Shown: in pieces, positions 23,374 through 30,656 of the stretch
How the letters are laid out: each line of letters opens with the position of its first letter
How positions within the stretch are numbered: the stretch's first letter is position 1
NCBI GenBank assembly: GCA_964433905.1
Contig: CAYSSM010000004.1
Span: 1-44,030, forward strand
From: CAYSSM01 sp964433905
GTDB lineage: Bacteria; Patescibacteriota; UBA1384; UBA12157; JAENIV01
Reading direction: 5' to 3'
DNA length: 44,030 bases
Position numbers and translations under genes: made by a program
The notes under the pieces: generated by a model
What the model was told of the DNA's origin: nothing
Database searches by the model: none
What the model saw: only the letters and a program-made list of their open reading frames with translations

Positions 23374-25067
23374 GGCAATGCCTCCGTCGATGCAGGGGTA
23401 GCCGGCAAAGAAGGAGAAACTTCGGAACTTGGAGCAACAGGAATAGTTTCTTCGTTCATATACTCAAGTTCAACTTTTAAATTGCGCTGAAAATTAGAAA
23501 TTCGCTTTAACCACCATGAAGGGCTAAACTTGATCTCAAAGCCGTTTATGCCATCTATTTTACTTAAATAGTTATTAATAGCAGTATTACTTTTCCCTAA
23601 TAAATCTTTTTTTACTTTCTCAATATCAACTTTTGATGAAATTTTTGCTTTCACATGGACTTCTAAATTTAGAGATTTTTCGTCATATTTAGTTTCTTTA
23701 ACTACCGGAACAATAGTATCATCCAAACCCAAAGTAATCATTTTATCTTGAGGTATTTGTTTTTCCAAAACCTCTACAATGAATTGATCGAAACCGGATT
23801 TATTAAAACCCATTACTCGTGTTCGCTCTTTAATTTTCAAAGTAAAATCATTAGCTTCTTGATCGACATTAGCCGAAGATTTTGTCTCGACAGTATCATT
23901 TTGAACCGTTTTATCTAAGATTTCCAAATCATTGGTTTTTTCTTTCAACTGATTTTTCAAATCGTCATTTAATTCTTTAGTCAATTTATCTTTGGCTTGA
24001 TCGTAATCCTGTTGAGATACCACCGTAACTTCCTTTGAAAAACCGCCTGTTAAATCTTTGTTTGACTGACCATAAATTTTTTCTTGTTGAGCAGCTGGCA
24101 AACCAACGATCGTAAAGCGTCCAGATTTAACATTGTAATCCTCACCGGCATTTTCGGCTTCGATATCAACATTGACATTGCCCGGGACAATATTGCCGCC
24201 GCGAATCGAAGTGCCGGGAACGGTAACACTACTTTTTGAAACAAATGTTTTTGATGATGACAAAAATTTTGTACCGGTTGGAAAAGTTTGCGGATTAGAA
24301 TCCCAATAATTGTAAACTGTTAATGTTCCGCTTGCTTTGCCACCAAGATTTTTTTTGCCCGTAGCAGTAAACTTATCTTCTTTTTCGCTTGTTAGATCAA
24401 TCAAATTGCCTGAAAATGTATTTTCACTAAGATTACTGCTTTCCTCAGCTGAAATTTTTGCTTCTAAAGTCTTGTCGTAATTTTGAGCCAAAACTTTTAT
24501 TTTGATGGTAACTTTTGGCAAAATTAGAAAAAGACCAATTAATATTAATAAAATAGAAGCTGTAATTAACGGCCAAATAATTTTTCGAGTTTTTTTCCAA
24601 TCAAATTCAACGACTGGTTTATGCGGTTTCCATGAAGGTTGAGAAGTCGGTCTGATTTCTTTCTTGGACCAACCTTTATGAGCTTCTTCTTGAAAATGAT
24701 GGACTTGGACTCCCTTGGGCTTTGCTTGAGGAACTTCCTCTTTGCGCATGTCTATCTCGATTATTTCTTGTTCGTCTGGCAAAGAAGCCGGCGGCTGATA
24801 AATCGGCCGTCCACTTTTAATAGAATCAAAAACTGTTAAACCAACTTGCGCAGCTAAATTTCTGCCAATTTTATCGGAAGTAACTAAAACAATTTCTTTG
24901 CTAAATTTCGCCGCTTCTTTAACTAATAACTTTAGATTAACAACCGATTGAAGTAAAGTGGCTTCGCGCGGCACGACTAAACTAATCCGATTAGATTTCG
25001 AATTTTTAATCTTGTCAATAACTGAAGTTATTTCTTCATCCGGTTCTAAATAATATATTTCATCCAT
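23370..25067 (-). CDS. Baseplate-J-like membrane protein of unknown role
   Basis: A 565-residue protein. An N-terminal alpha/beta domain (about 1-90, ISLVVPREATLLQSVVNLKLLVKEA) is cytoplasmic, then a charged linker, one membrane helix (about 163-185) and a large outside region. The outside part carries a gp47/baseplate-J-like pattern: GGKASGTLTVYN, FPTGTKFLSSSKTFVS, then AENAGEDYNVKSGRFTIVGLP. The C-terminus ends in an S/P/T-rich tail. Such proteins recur in CPR genomes, usually near actin-like FtsA/PilM genes as here. The role is unknown; an envelope-spanning assembly is a guess. Confidence 0.65.
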   Translation of the reverse strand: MDEIYYLEPDEEITSVIDKIKNSKSNRISLVVPREATLLQSVVNLKLLVKEAAKFSKEIVLVTSDKIGRNLAAQVGLTVFDSIKSGRPIYQPPASLPDEQEIIEIDMRKEEVPQAKPKGVQVHHFQEEAHKGWSKKEIRPTSQPSWKPHKPVVEFDWKKTRKIIWPLITASILLILIGLFLILPKVTIKIKVLAQNYDKTLEAKISAEESSNLSENTFSGNLIDLTSEKEDKFTATGKKNLGGKASGTLTVYNYWDSNPQTFPTGTKFLSSSKTFVSKSSVTVPGTSIRGGNIVPGNVNVDIEAENAGEDYNVKSGRFTIVGLPAAQQEKIYGQSNKDLTGGFSKEVTVVSQQDYDQAKDKLTKELNDDLKNQLKEKTNDLEILDKTVQNDTVETKSSANVDQEANDFTLKIKERTRVMGFNKSGFDQFIVEVLEKQIPQDKMITLGLDDTIVPVVKETKYDEKSLNLEVHVKAKISSKVDIEKVKKDLLGKSNTAINNYLSKIDGINGFEIKFSPSWWLKRISNFQRNLKVELEYMNEETIPVAPSSEVSPSLPATPASTEALP

Positions 25068-25074
25068 TTTTTTA

Positions 25075-25094
25075 TCCTGAGCAAAGTCGAAGGA
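25075..25094. repeat. Dispersed repeat copy (GAGCAAAGTCGAAGG)
   Basis: ATCCTGAGCAAAGTCGAAGG in the 27-base gap between two genes, with ATCC and GGAT at its ends. Close copy of the sequence inside lysS at 15210-15226. Confidence 0.6.
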
Positions 25095-26351
25095 TTATTC
25101 TCTTAGGCTTGTAACAATCTTATTTAATATGCTGTCAGTAATGCGTTCTTCACCGACTAAATCGATGGCTAAATTGGCCAAACTCATTGGGGTGATATCC
25201 CATGGATTTACTAAGTCTTCCGTTTTGTCAGTAATATTTTCAACATCTATAGGTTTAATAAAATGTACCGTCGGTTTTCTGGCAAAAGGTAGATTCGTAG
25301 ACCATTCAGCGTTTTCAAGCGTTTCAGCAATATCGGGCAAAATGGTGCCGCCGCCGCAAAGAAGAATCCGTGAAGGCAGAAGTTCCACCTGCGAAAACTC
25401 TTCCAAAGTTAATTCTACGCCGGAAAACCAAACCTGACAATCGGTTTTTAGAGCATTTTTAAGAAATTGAGTGTCTTCTTTTTCTAATTCGTTCTTAGAA
25501 TATTTTATTTTCATTTCTTCGGCTTCTTCGAAAGAATTGCCAAAAACTTGAGAAATCCTTTTGGTAAAAGACCGACCTCCTAAAGCAAACATTTTAGTGC
25601 CTTCGACCCCGCCCTGACGGACAACAGCTATATCAGTTGTGCCGCCGCCAATATCAATAAAGATGGCGGAAAATTCACTTGACTCTTTAGGACCGACAGA
25701 TCTAGCTAATGCATAAGGATCGGCAACGATAGAAAGCAAGTCCAAACCCAATTCCGCCGCAATTGTCTGTAAAGCGCCAAGATGAACAATCGGTGCAAAA
25801 GCGTTGAAAACTCCTACTTGCAGCTGCCTGCCCTGAAAACCCAAAGGGTTTGTCACTTTATAACCGTCAATTTTAACATCAACGATAGCGGCATTAACCA
25901 ACCTCACATCCATTTCTGCATGGCCGGTTTCCCAAGCTAAAATTTGACGGGCTCTGTCGAATGAACGGCGCTGAATACGAGCAATGATGTCTTTTAGCTC
26001 TTCTAAAGTTATGCCCAATTTTGGATCTGGCCGCGTATATTTAATGGTAGTAGTGTTGCCTTTAACCAATTCGCCGGCAATACCCATAATCACCTGAGTC
26101 GGCATAATCTGCGCCTGCTCGGCCGCCCGCTCAATCGCTTTTTGGCAGTTTTTAACTACTCCATGAATATCAGTCACCGCCCCACCCTGCATATCCGAAA
26201 GCTTTTGACGTTGACGTCCAGTGCCGGTAACTATTCCTTTATCCTCTTCAACCTTAAAAATAAGGCACTTGGCAAACTCTGTGCCAATATCAAGAGCAAT
26301 AGCATACCTATTTTCAATTTTTTTTGATCCTAAGAAATCAAAAAGTCCCAA
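25095..26351 (-). CDS. FtsA/PilM-family actin-like ATPase
   Basis: A 418-residue protein starting at a TTG codon with GGAGG just ahead. ATPase motifs: YAIALDIGTEFAKCLIF (phosphate 1), AIFIDIGGGTTDIAVVRQGG (phosphate 2) and RILLCGGGTILPDIAETL (adenosine). An inserted domain with VKIDGYKVTNPLGFQGRQLQVGVFNAF matches the SHS2/1C domain that marks FtsA and PilM and is absent from MreB. No clear C-terminal amphipathic membrane helix is seen. FtsA anchors FtsZ; PilM works in type IV pili. Neither ftsZ nor pil genes are in the window, so I leave the choice open. Its neighbour is the baseplate-J-like protein, which may be its membrane partner. Confidence 0.8.
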   Translation of the reverse strand: MGLFDFLGSKKIENRYAIALDIGTEFAKCLIFKVEEDKGIVTGTGRQRQKLSDMQGGAVTDIHGVVKNCQKAIERAAEQAQIMPTQVIMGIAGELVKGNTTTIKYTRPDPKLGITLEELKDIIARIQRRSFDRARQILAWETGHAEMDVRLVNAAIVDVKIDGYKVTNPLGFQGRQLQVGVFNAFAPIVHLGALQTIAAELGLDLLSIVADPYALARSVGPKESSEFSAIFIDIGGGTTDIAVVRQGGVEGTKMFALGGRSFTKRISQVFGNSFEEAEEMKIKYSKNELEKEDTQFLKNALKTDCQVWFSGVELTLEEFSQVELLPSRILLCGGGTILPDIAETLENAEWSTNLPFARKPTVHFIKPIDVENITDKTEDLVNPWDITPMSLANLAIDLVGEERITDSILNKIVTSLRE

Positions 26352-26672
26352 ATCCCCTCCGTACCTGTTTTTCCACCTCTTCGGCGGATATCCTAATTAT
26401 TTATCTAATACAGCAAAAACTGGACAAAATGTCCTTTTTTTAAGTATACCGCAAATGTCTGAATAAAAAAATCCCGATGATATCGCAAGATTAAACTACC
26501 TACTTTGTCTAAACCTTAACCCCCACTTCGAAAGTAAGAATAAATTAGTTTTATTAGAAAAATAACTTATTTCACCTTTGATAGCAAATTCCTTTACAAA
26601 AAATCGAAAATCCCAAGCGCTTGGCTTGGGATTATGATATTGGAGGGTTCACGTGACGCCATCTCCTTTCGG
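26352..26672. other. Intergenic region with promoter and terminator
   Basis: No gene is supported here. A TATACT box (26451-26446, minus) probably drives the FtsA-like gene, followed by a GGACA/TGTCC hairpin (26423-26435) with a T-run on the plus side. The right end holds the terminator of the orphan gene at 26673. The 140 bases in between show nothing I can name. Confidence 0.45.
26609..26633 (-). terminator. Intrinsic terminator of the orphan gene at 26673-27128
   Basis: AATCCCAAGC and GCTTGGGATT form a perfect 10-pair stem with a 5-base loop. On the minus strand it is followed by TTCGATTTTTTG. Confidence 0.75.
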
Positions 26673-27128
26673 TTAGTTGATCTCCAAAACAACATTGTCT
26701 TTGCCAAAGCGAGTAATAGCCCAATCGACAGCTTCGACAATCGATCTAATGATGGTCTTGACCTCAGATAACGTAAGGGTATCTGATACTGAATTCTCGG
26801 GATCCCTTAGCGGCAGACAGAGAAATTGTGACCTGCTCCGCTTACGCCATTTTTCTTTCCACTTGTTTTCGATGTCGACAGAGATAGGATCAAAGTCAGA
26901 AACACCATTATCCTCGAAACCCTGAATATCGTCGCGCAGTTGTTCGATAGCACCAATGCAGTCAGAAAGTTCGAATGTGCCTTCGTGAGAAACCAACATC
27001 CGAAACCCAGGCGACGCACCACTTATGACAGGTGCGAAATGCCACGACCCACTAAAAGCAAGCTTGCTTTGACTAGGACGAGGACTTCCGTAACAGCCTC
27101 TTAAACCGACAATGATGTCACAGCCCAT
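26673..27128 (-). CDS. Hypothetical orphan protein, 151 residues
   Basis: ATG start at 27128 with AAGGG upstream. I recognise no family. The N-terminal third is glycine- and serine-rich (VGLRGCYGSPRPSQSKLAFSG). A central stretch (SHEGTFELSDCIGAIEQL) is followed by a basic patch (KWKEKWRKRSRSQ) and a C-terminal helix (TIIRSIVEAVDWAITRFG). It is a single-gene unit with near-consensus promoter, operator-like dyad and terminator. By eye it has higher GC than its neighbours. It lies directly before the RAYT/REP unit. Together these suggest an acquired, regulated accessory gene. It is read with its own start, not as a broken piece of a known gene. Confidence 0.6.
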   Translation of the reverse strand: MGCDIIVGLRGCYGSPRPSQSKLAFSGSWHFAPVISGASPGFRMLVSHEGTFELSDCIGAIEQLRDDIQGFEDNGVSDFDPISVDIENKWKEKWRKRSRSQFLCLPLRDPENSVSDTLTLSEVKTIIRSIVEAVDWAITRFGKDNVVLEIN

Positions 27129-27160
27129 AAGTCTTCACCCTTTCTCCTTGATAGAATGTA

Positions 27161-27186
27161 TTTCTCAAGCTAATAAGCTTGAGAAA
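27161..27186. promoter_or_regulatory. Perfect operator-like dyad at the orphan gene's transcription start
   Basis: TTTCTCAAGCT, AATA, AGCTTGAGAAA: perfect 11-base arms. It begins 1 base after the -10 box and so covers the expected start of transcription, where a repressor would block. A leader hairpin in the RNA is the alternative. Confidence 0.6.
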
Positions 27187-27187
27187 T

Positions 27188-27216
27188 ATGATAACATATT
27201 ATTGCGTAGAAGTCAA
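27188..27216 (-). promoter_or_regulatory. Sigma-70-type promoter of the orphan gene
   Basis: -35 TTGACT (27216-27211), 17-base spacer, -10 TATCAT (27193-27188) on the minus strand. Confidence 0.7.
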
Positions 27217-27364
27217 GATTAGCAACAAAAAAATTTTTACAAAATATAGTTCGAGATAATAATTTTCCACCTTAATTTTGTTCAACTCTCTCTGTTTATT
27301 AACCCCCCACTGCGTCAAAACCATGTCAAATCTCCAATTTTCTATCCACTTCCTCCTTCGGCCA

Positions 27365-27402
27365 AACCATCCACCCCGCTCCTGGAGCGGGGAAAAATGG
27401 TT
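27365..27402. repeat. REP palindrome 1 (left of RAYT)
   Basis: Core CCCCGCTCCTGGAGCGGGG (27374-27392), 9-base arms around one T, with outer arms AACCAT and ATGGTT. The RAYT -10 box (TATAAT, 27412-27417) lies 10 bases beyond. Confidence 0.85.
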
Positions 27403-27411
27403 AAAGGATGA

Positions 27412-27417
27412 TATAAT
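27412..27417 (+). promoter_or_regulatory. -10 box of the RAYT gene, possible leaderless start
   Basis: TGATATAAT (extended -10) ends 7 bases before the ATG at 27424, so transcription should start at or next to the start codon. No Shine-Dalgarno site fits between them. Confidence 0.5.
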
Positions 27418-27423
27418 AAAATT

Positions 27424-28092
27424 ATGAGAAGGAAAGAACAATTAAATACCAATCAGATTTATCATATTTACATCAAAAGCATTTCCGATTATAGAATATT
27501 TAATAATTCTGAAGAATTTTGTAGAATGATGGATTTATTACTTTACTATCAGATTAGAAATGAGGTTAAATATTCAGATTTTATCCAGCAAAAACAAGTT
27601 GCAGAATATGGGTTTCGTAAGTTTATTGAGATCATTTCTAAAAATAAAGAAAAGATTGTGCAGATAATTGCTTATTGTCTTATGCCTACCCATATTCATT
27701 TAATTCTTAAACAATTAGAAGAAAAAGGAATTTCGTCTTATATGGGAAGTGTGCTAAACAGCTATACACATTACTTTAATGCAAAACATAGAAGAAAAGG
27801 TCCTTTATGGGAAAGCAAATTCAAAAATATCTTGGTGATTAACGATGAACAATTAATCCATTTGACTCGTTACCTTCATCTAAACCCTACTACTGCATTT
27901 TTGACCGATAAACCGGAACAATGGTCTTTTTCTTCTTATGGAGAATATTCGTCACTAACAAACGCAAATCCTAAACTTTGCCAATACAGTGATATTTTAG
28001 AGATCAATCCACTAGAGTACAAAAAATTTGTAAACGACAGGATAGCATACCAGAAAGAATTAGCTAAAATCAAAAATTTATTACTAGATTGA
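27424..28092 (+). CDS. REP-associated tyrosine transposase (RAYT, Y1/HUH)
   Basis: A 222-residue protein of the Y1_Tnp superfamily (IS200/IS605-like). The HUH motif is H90-I-H92 in CLMPTHIHLIL. NAKHRRKGPLWESKF follows, a family signature close to hRxGxLWqgrF. The likely catalytic tyrosine is Y150 in RYLHLNPTTAF. Family members nick single-stranded REP hairpins and are thought to spread them; in other bacteria each RAYT is flanked by the REPs it recognises, as here. It is the longest plus-strand gene in the window. The stop codon touches REP 2, and alaS converges 3 bases further on. All catalytic residues appear present, so it may be active. Confidence 0.92.
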   Translation: MRRKEQLNTNQIYHIYIKSISDYRIFNNSEEFCRMMDLLLYYQIRNEVKYSDFIQQKQVAEYGFRKFIEIISKNKEKIVQIIAYCLMPTHIHLILKQLEEKGISSYMGSVLNSYTHYFNAKHRRKGPLWESKFKNILVINDEQLIHLTRYLHLNPTTAFLTDKPEQWSFSSYGEYSSLTNANPKLCQYSDILEINPLEYKKFVNDRIAYQKELAKIKNLLLD

Positions 28093-28129
28093 ACCTTATT
28101 CAACCCGCTCCTGGAGCGGGGTTAAGGTT
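28092..28129. repeat. REP palindrome 2 (right of RAYT, overlaps end of alaS)
   Basis: Core CCCGCTCCTGGAGCGGG (28104-28120), extended by AA/TT with one bulged G, and outer arms AACCTT (28092-28097) and AAGGTT (28124-28129). It encodes the last AlaRS residues and the stop on the minus strand and can serve as a two-way terminator for the converging genes. Confidence 0.85.
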
Positions 28130-29772
28130 GCTTTAACTCTACGCACCCCAGCTGACGAGGACTCTTCTTTTATAATTTTAAAATGGCCTAAAACACCGAT
28201 TTTTTCCACATGAGGACCGCCACAAATCTCTTTGGAAAAATCACCCATAAAATATACTTTTACCTTGAAACCATATTTTTGGCCAAATTCACCGACCGCA
28301 CCACAGTTTTTAGCATCTTCAAGGCTCATTTCTTCCATTTTAACTGGCAGGTCTTCTCGGATTTTCTGATTAACAATATCTTCAACTTGTTTTAGCTGCT
28401 CATCAGTTAGTTTATCAGGATAAGAAAAATCAAATCTTAACCGTTCAGCGGTAATATTCGAACCTTTTTGATGAATATCTTCACCTAATACTTTTTTTAG
28501 GGAAGCGAGGAGCAGATGAGTGGCGGTGTGATATTTTATTTCCTGCTCTCCCCCACCAGCTAACCCGCCCTTAAACATTCCGGCCGATGCAGTACGAGAA
28601 AGATCTTGATGAGACTTAAAGGCTTGCTCAAATTGAGACTTTTCTATTTCGATACCATTTTCTTCCGCCAATTCCTCTGTCATCTCCAAAGGAAACCCAT
28701 AACTTTGATGCAAATCAAAAGCAATTTTCCCATCCAAATCATTTTTTACTTTCTCGAACTCTTTTAACCCTAGCTCTAATGTATTTCTAAACTTTGATTC
28801 TTCTTTGGTTAGCTCTTCTTCGATTATTTCTGTTTTAAAATCGTAAACATCTTTGTAAGTATTAAAAACTTCCTTTGCCAAAACTGTCGTAAAATTTTCG
28901 TTTATCCCCAGTTTCTTAGCTTTAATTACCGCCCGGCGGATTAATCTGCGAACGATGTAGCCGGCATCTTTATTCGCCGGCAAAATCCCGTCATTAATGG
29001 CAAAAACTGCTGCTTTTATGTGATCTAAAATTATTCTTTCATTAATAGGATCTTCTATTTTGAGTAATTCATACAATTTTTTACAAGGAAGCCCGAATAA
29101 ATCAGTATGAAAAACATTTTCGACATTATTAATTTTTACCAACATTCTTTCCAAGCCCATTCCAGTATCAATGCCTTTTGTTTCCAATGGACTGAATGCG
29201 CCATCTTTAACATAATATTCATTAAAAACCAGAGTCCAAACCTCAACGTCATCAATATAGACTTCTACAGCTGGACCGCATGGGCCTTCATCGCCAGTCG
29301 GTCCCCAAAAACAATCTTCACGAGGAAATTCCTTATATTTTATCTGCATCGATTCTAAGATTTGAGCCGACTCGTCATCACGAGGATTTTTATCGTCTCC
29401 TTGAAATATCGAACACCATATTTTTTCCTTATCGATGTTAAGACCATCTAAGAACTCTATTACCATTTCAATCGCTTCTTTTTTAAAATACCCTCCAAAT
29501 GAAAAGTTACCGAGCATTTCAAAAAAAGTTAAGTGAGTATTGTCGCCAACCTCTTCAATATCGGAAGTTCTAATACAAGGTTGGCATGTTACGACATTTT
29601 TAGCAGGAGCGTTTTCAGAATTTGTATAATAAGGCTTAAATTGTTGCATGCCGGCAGTCGTAAACAAAACAGACGGATCGTTTTCAGGAATTAGACTAGC
29701 GGGAGGTAATTTTTTGTGATCTTTACTTTCAAAAAAATCTAAAAATTTTTGGCGCAATTGAAATGAGTTCAT
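28096..29772 (-). CDS. alaS: Alanyl-tRNA synthetase, short form without C-Ala domain
   Basis: Class II synthetase for tRNA-Ala, 558 residues against about 875 in E. coli. The catalytic core starts FLDFFESKDHKKLPPASLIPENDPSVLFTTAGM, with motif 2 in FEMLGNFSFGGYFKKEAI and motif 3 in KGIDTGMGLERML. The editing (SAD) domain is present, with zinc-type HTATHLLL and CGGPHVEK. The protein stops right after the conserved SAGVRRVKA, so the DHHA1/C-Ala part is absent. Short AlaRS forms occur in CPR, so this may be normal. The last ten residues (TLTPLQERVE) and the stop are coded by REP 2, so the present end was set or reshaped by the REP/RAYT insertion. Confidence 0.93.
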   Translation of the reverse strand: MNSFQLRQKFLDFFESKDHKKLPPASLIPENDPSVLFTTAGMQQFKPYYTNSENAPAKNVVTCQPCIRTSDIEEVGDNTHLTFFEMLGNFSFGGYFKKEAIEMVIEFLDGLNIDKEKIWCSIFQGDDKNPRDDESAQILESMQIKYKEFPREDCFWGPTGDEGPCGPAVEVYIDDVEVWTLVFNEYYVKDGAFSPLETKGIDTGMGLERMLVKINNVENVFHTDLFGLPCKKLYELLKIEDPINERIILDHIKAAVFAINDGILPANKDAGYIVRRLIRRAVIKAKKLGINENFTTVLAKEVFNTYKDVYDFKTEIIEEELTKEESKFRNTLELGLKEFEKVKNDLDGKIAFDLHQSYGFPLEMTEELAEENGIEIEKSQFEQAFKSHQDLSRTASAGMFKGGLAGGGEQEIKYHTATHLLLASLKKVLGEDIHQKGSNITAERLRFDFSYPDKLTDEQLKQVEDIVNQKIREDLPVKMEEMSLEDAKNCGAVGEFGQKYGFKVKVYFMGDFSKEICGGPHVEKIGVLGHFKIIKEESSSAGVRRVKATLTPLQERVE

Positions 29773-30389
29773 TGATTACCTAAAATTAATTTTTTAACAT
29801 AATCGGAAATATTTCTAAAACCAATCGTCGCCGGATTTCTTTTCTCGGAAGCAACTTGCGAATACCACGAACCATAAACCTTATTATACATTTCTTCAGC
29901 ACCCTTGACTTTCTGAATAAAAAAGACTGTCTCATAAGGAAGAGCTGCACCGCTATCCTTGTACTTGTCCGCCCGGCTGACACCGGCATTATAGGCCGCT
30001 AACACTAAATCGGTATTGTCGGAGTATTTATCCATTAGTCCCCGTAAATACCATGTGCCATATTTGATATTAGTGTCTGGGTCGCGCAAATTACCCGTAG
30101 GCTCACCAATTTCTGAAGCTATTGAATCGGCTGTCCTTGGCATAACTTGCATTAGTCCCACTGCTCCGGCGCCGGAAACAGAATCTTTATTAAACCTACT
30201 TTCAGTATAAATTACCGCGGCGACAAAATTAGGACGTAAATTTCGCTCTTCAGAGTATTTTTTTATTAAGTCTTTGTAATCAAGCGGATACAATATTTCT
30301 CCCCAAACATGAGGAAAAAAGAAATAAAAGATCGCCAAAAGTGCAACAGTGACAAAACTGACAATTATAAATTTTATCGTTCTTTTCAT
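29769..30389 (-). CDS. Soluble-type lytic transglycosylase (SLT family), membrane-anchored
   Basis: A 206-residue protein with one N-terminal helix (about 4-27) and a Slt70/GEWL-like domain. The catalytic glutamate is in AAVIYTESRFNKDSVSGAGAVGLMQVMPRTA, followed by DPDTNIKYGTWYL and VLAAYNAGVSRADKY, the three standard family motifs. It cleaves glycan strands to 1,6-anhydro ends outside the membrane. It overlaps alaS by 4 bases. Confidence 0.93.
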   Translation of the reverse strand: MKRTIKFIIVSFVTVALLAIFYFFFPHVWGEILYPLDYKDLIKKYSEERNLRPNFVAAVIYTESRFNKDSVSGAGAVGLMQVMPRTADSIASEIGEPTGNLRDPDTNIKYGTWYLRGLMDKYSDNTDLVLAAYNAGVSRADKYKDSGAALPYETVFFIQKVKGAEEMYNKVYGSWYSQVASEKRNPATIGFRNISDYVKKLILGNQ

Positions 30390-30433
30390 ACTCTTATACT
30401 AACAGTTAATAATTCTGCCGCCAAACTTATCTC

Positions 30434-30510
30434 TGATGCCCGAGATCGGACTCCCTCCTACATCCTTACTGATCTACTTTCAGTGCGGACTACGGCGGGA
30501 AAGCGGACTT
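30434..30510 (+). repeat. tRNA 3'-end fragment joined to hairpin element L1
   Basis: GCCCGAG (30438-30444) plus ATCGGACTC is the last ~16 bases of a tRNA (T-loop to acceptor, read from the minus strand) without its 5' half. From the T-loop on it runs into CCTCCTACATCCTTACTG, 9 bases, then CAGTGCGGACTACGGCGGG. The latter matches L2 at 35651-35700 and the arms of L3 at 33935-34042. The flank CTTATCTCTGATG is nearly repeated as CTTATTCTGATG next to the intact tRNA-Leu. Confidence 0.55.
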
Positions 30511-30529
30511 TCACTTTCTTATTCTGATG

Positions 30530-30614
30530 TGCCGCGGGTGGGATTCGAACCCACATGAGCGATGAAGCTCACAGCATTTTAAGTGCTGCGCGTAAACCGT
30601 TCCGCCACCGCGGC
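30530..30614 (-). tRNA. tRNA-Leu (UAA)
   Basis: Acceptor stem GCCGCGG/CCGCGGC with discriminator A. Anticodon loop CTTAAAA gives UAA. It has the long variable arm of class II tRNAs and T-arm GTGGG-TTCGAAT-CCCAC. No CCA is encoded. A promoter (TTGTTT, 17 bases, TATAAT, 30656-30628) lies directly upstream. Confidence 0.95.
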
Positions 30615-30627
30615 AAAATATATTTTA

Positions 30628-30656
30628 ATTATACCCTGAAAACTACTTTAAAACAA
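30628..30656 (-). promoter_or_regulatory. Promoter of tRNA-Leu (UAA)
   Basis: -35 TTGTTT (30656-30651), 17 bases, -10 TATAAT (30633-30628), minus strand. It overlaps the end of the DHH phosphoesterase gene. Confidence 0.55.

Larger units (their letters stand above)
27365..28129 (+). mobile_element. RAYT gene bracketed by two REP palindromes
   Basis: A REP-like sequence on each side of a REP-associated tyrosine transposase. Left REP at 27365-27402: AACCAT, 3 bases, CCCCGCTCCTGGAGCGGGG, 4 bases, ATGGTT. Right REP at 28092-28129: AACCTT, 4 bases, AACCCGCTCC-T-GGAGCGGGGTT, then AAGGTT. Core and outer arms are shared. The unit lies on the plus strand in a run of minus-strand genes, which fits insertion. 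The right REP also supplies the end of alaS. Confidence 0.8.

Noticed and set aside
27199..27441. 80-codon frame on the minus strand
   Set aside because: It runs through REP 1 and the RAYT promoter, has no ribosome binding site and no protein-like composition.
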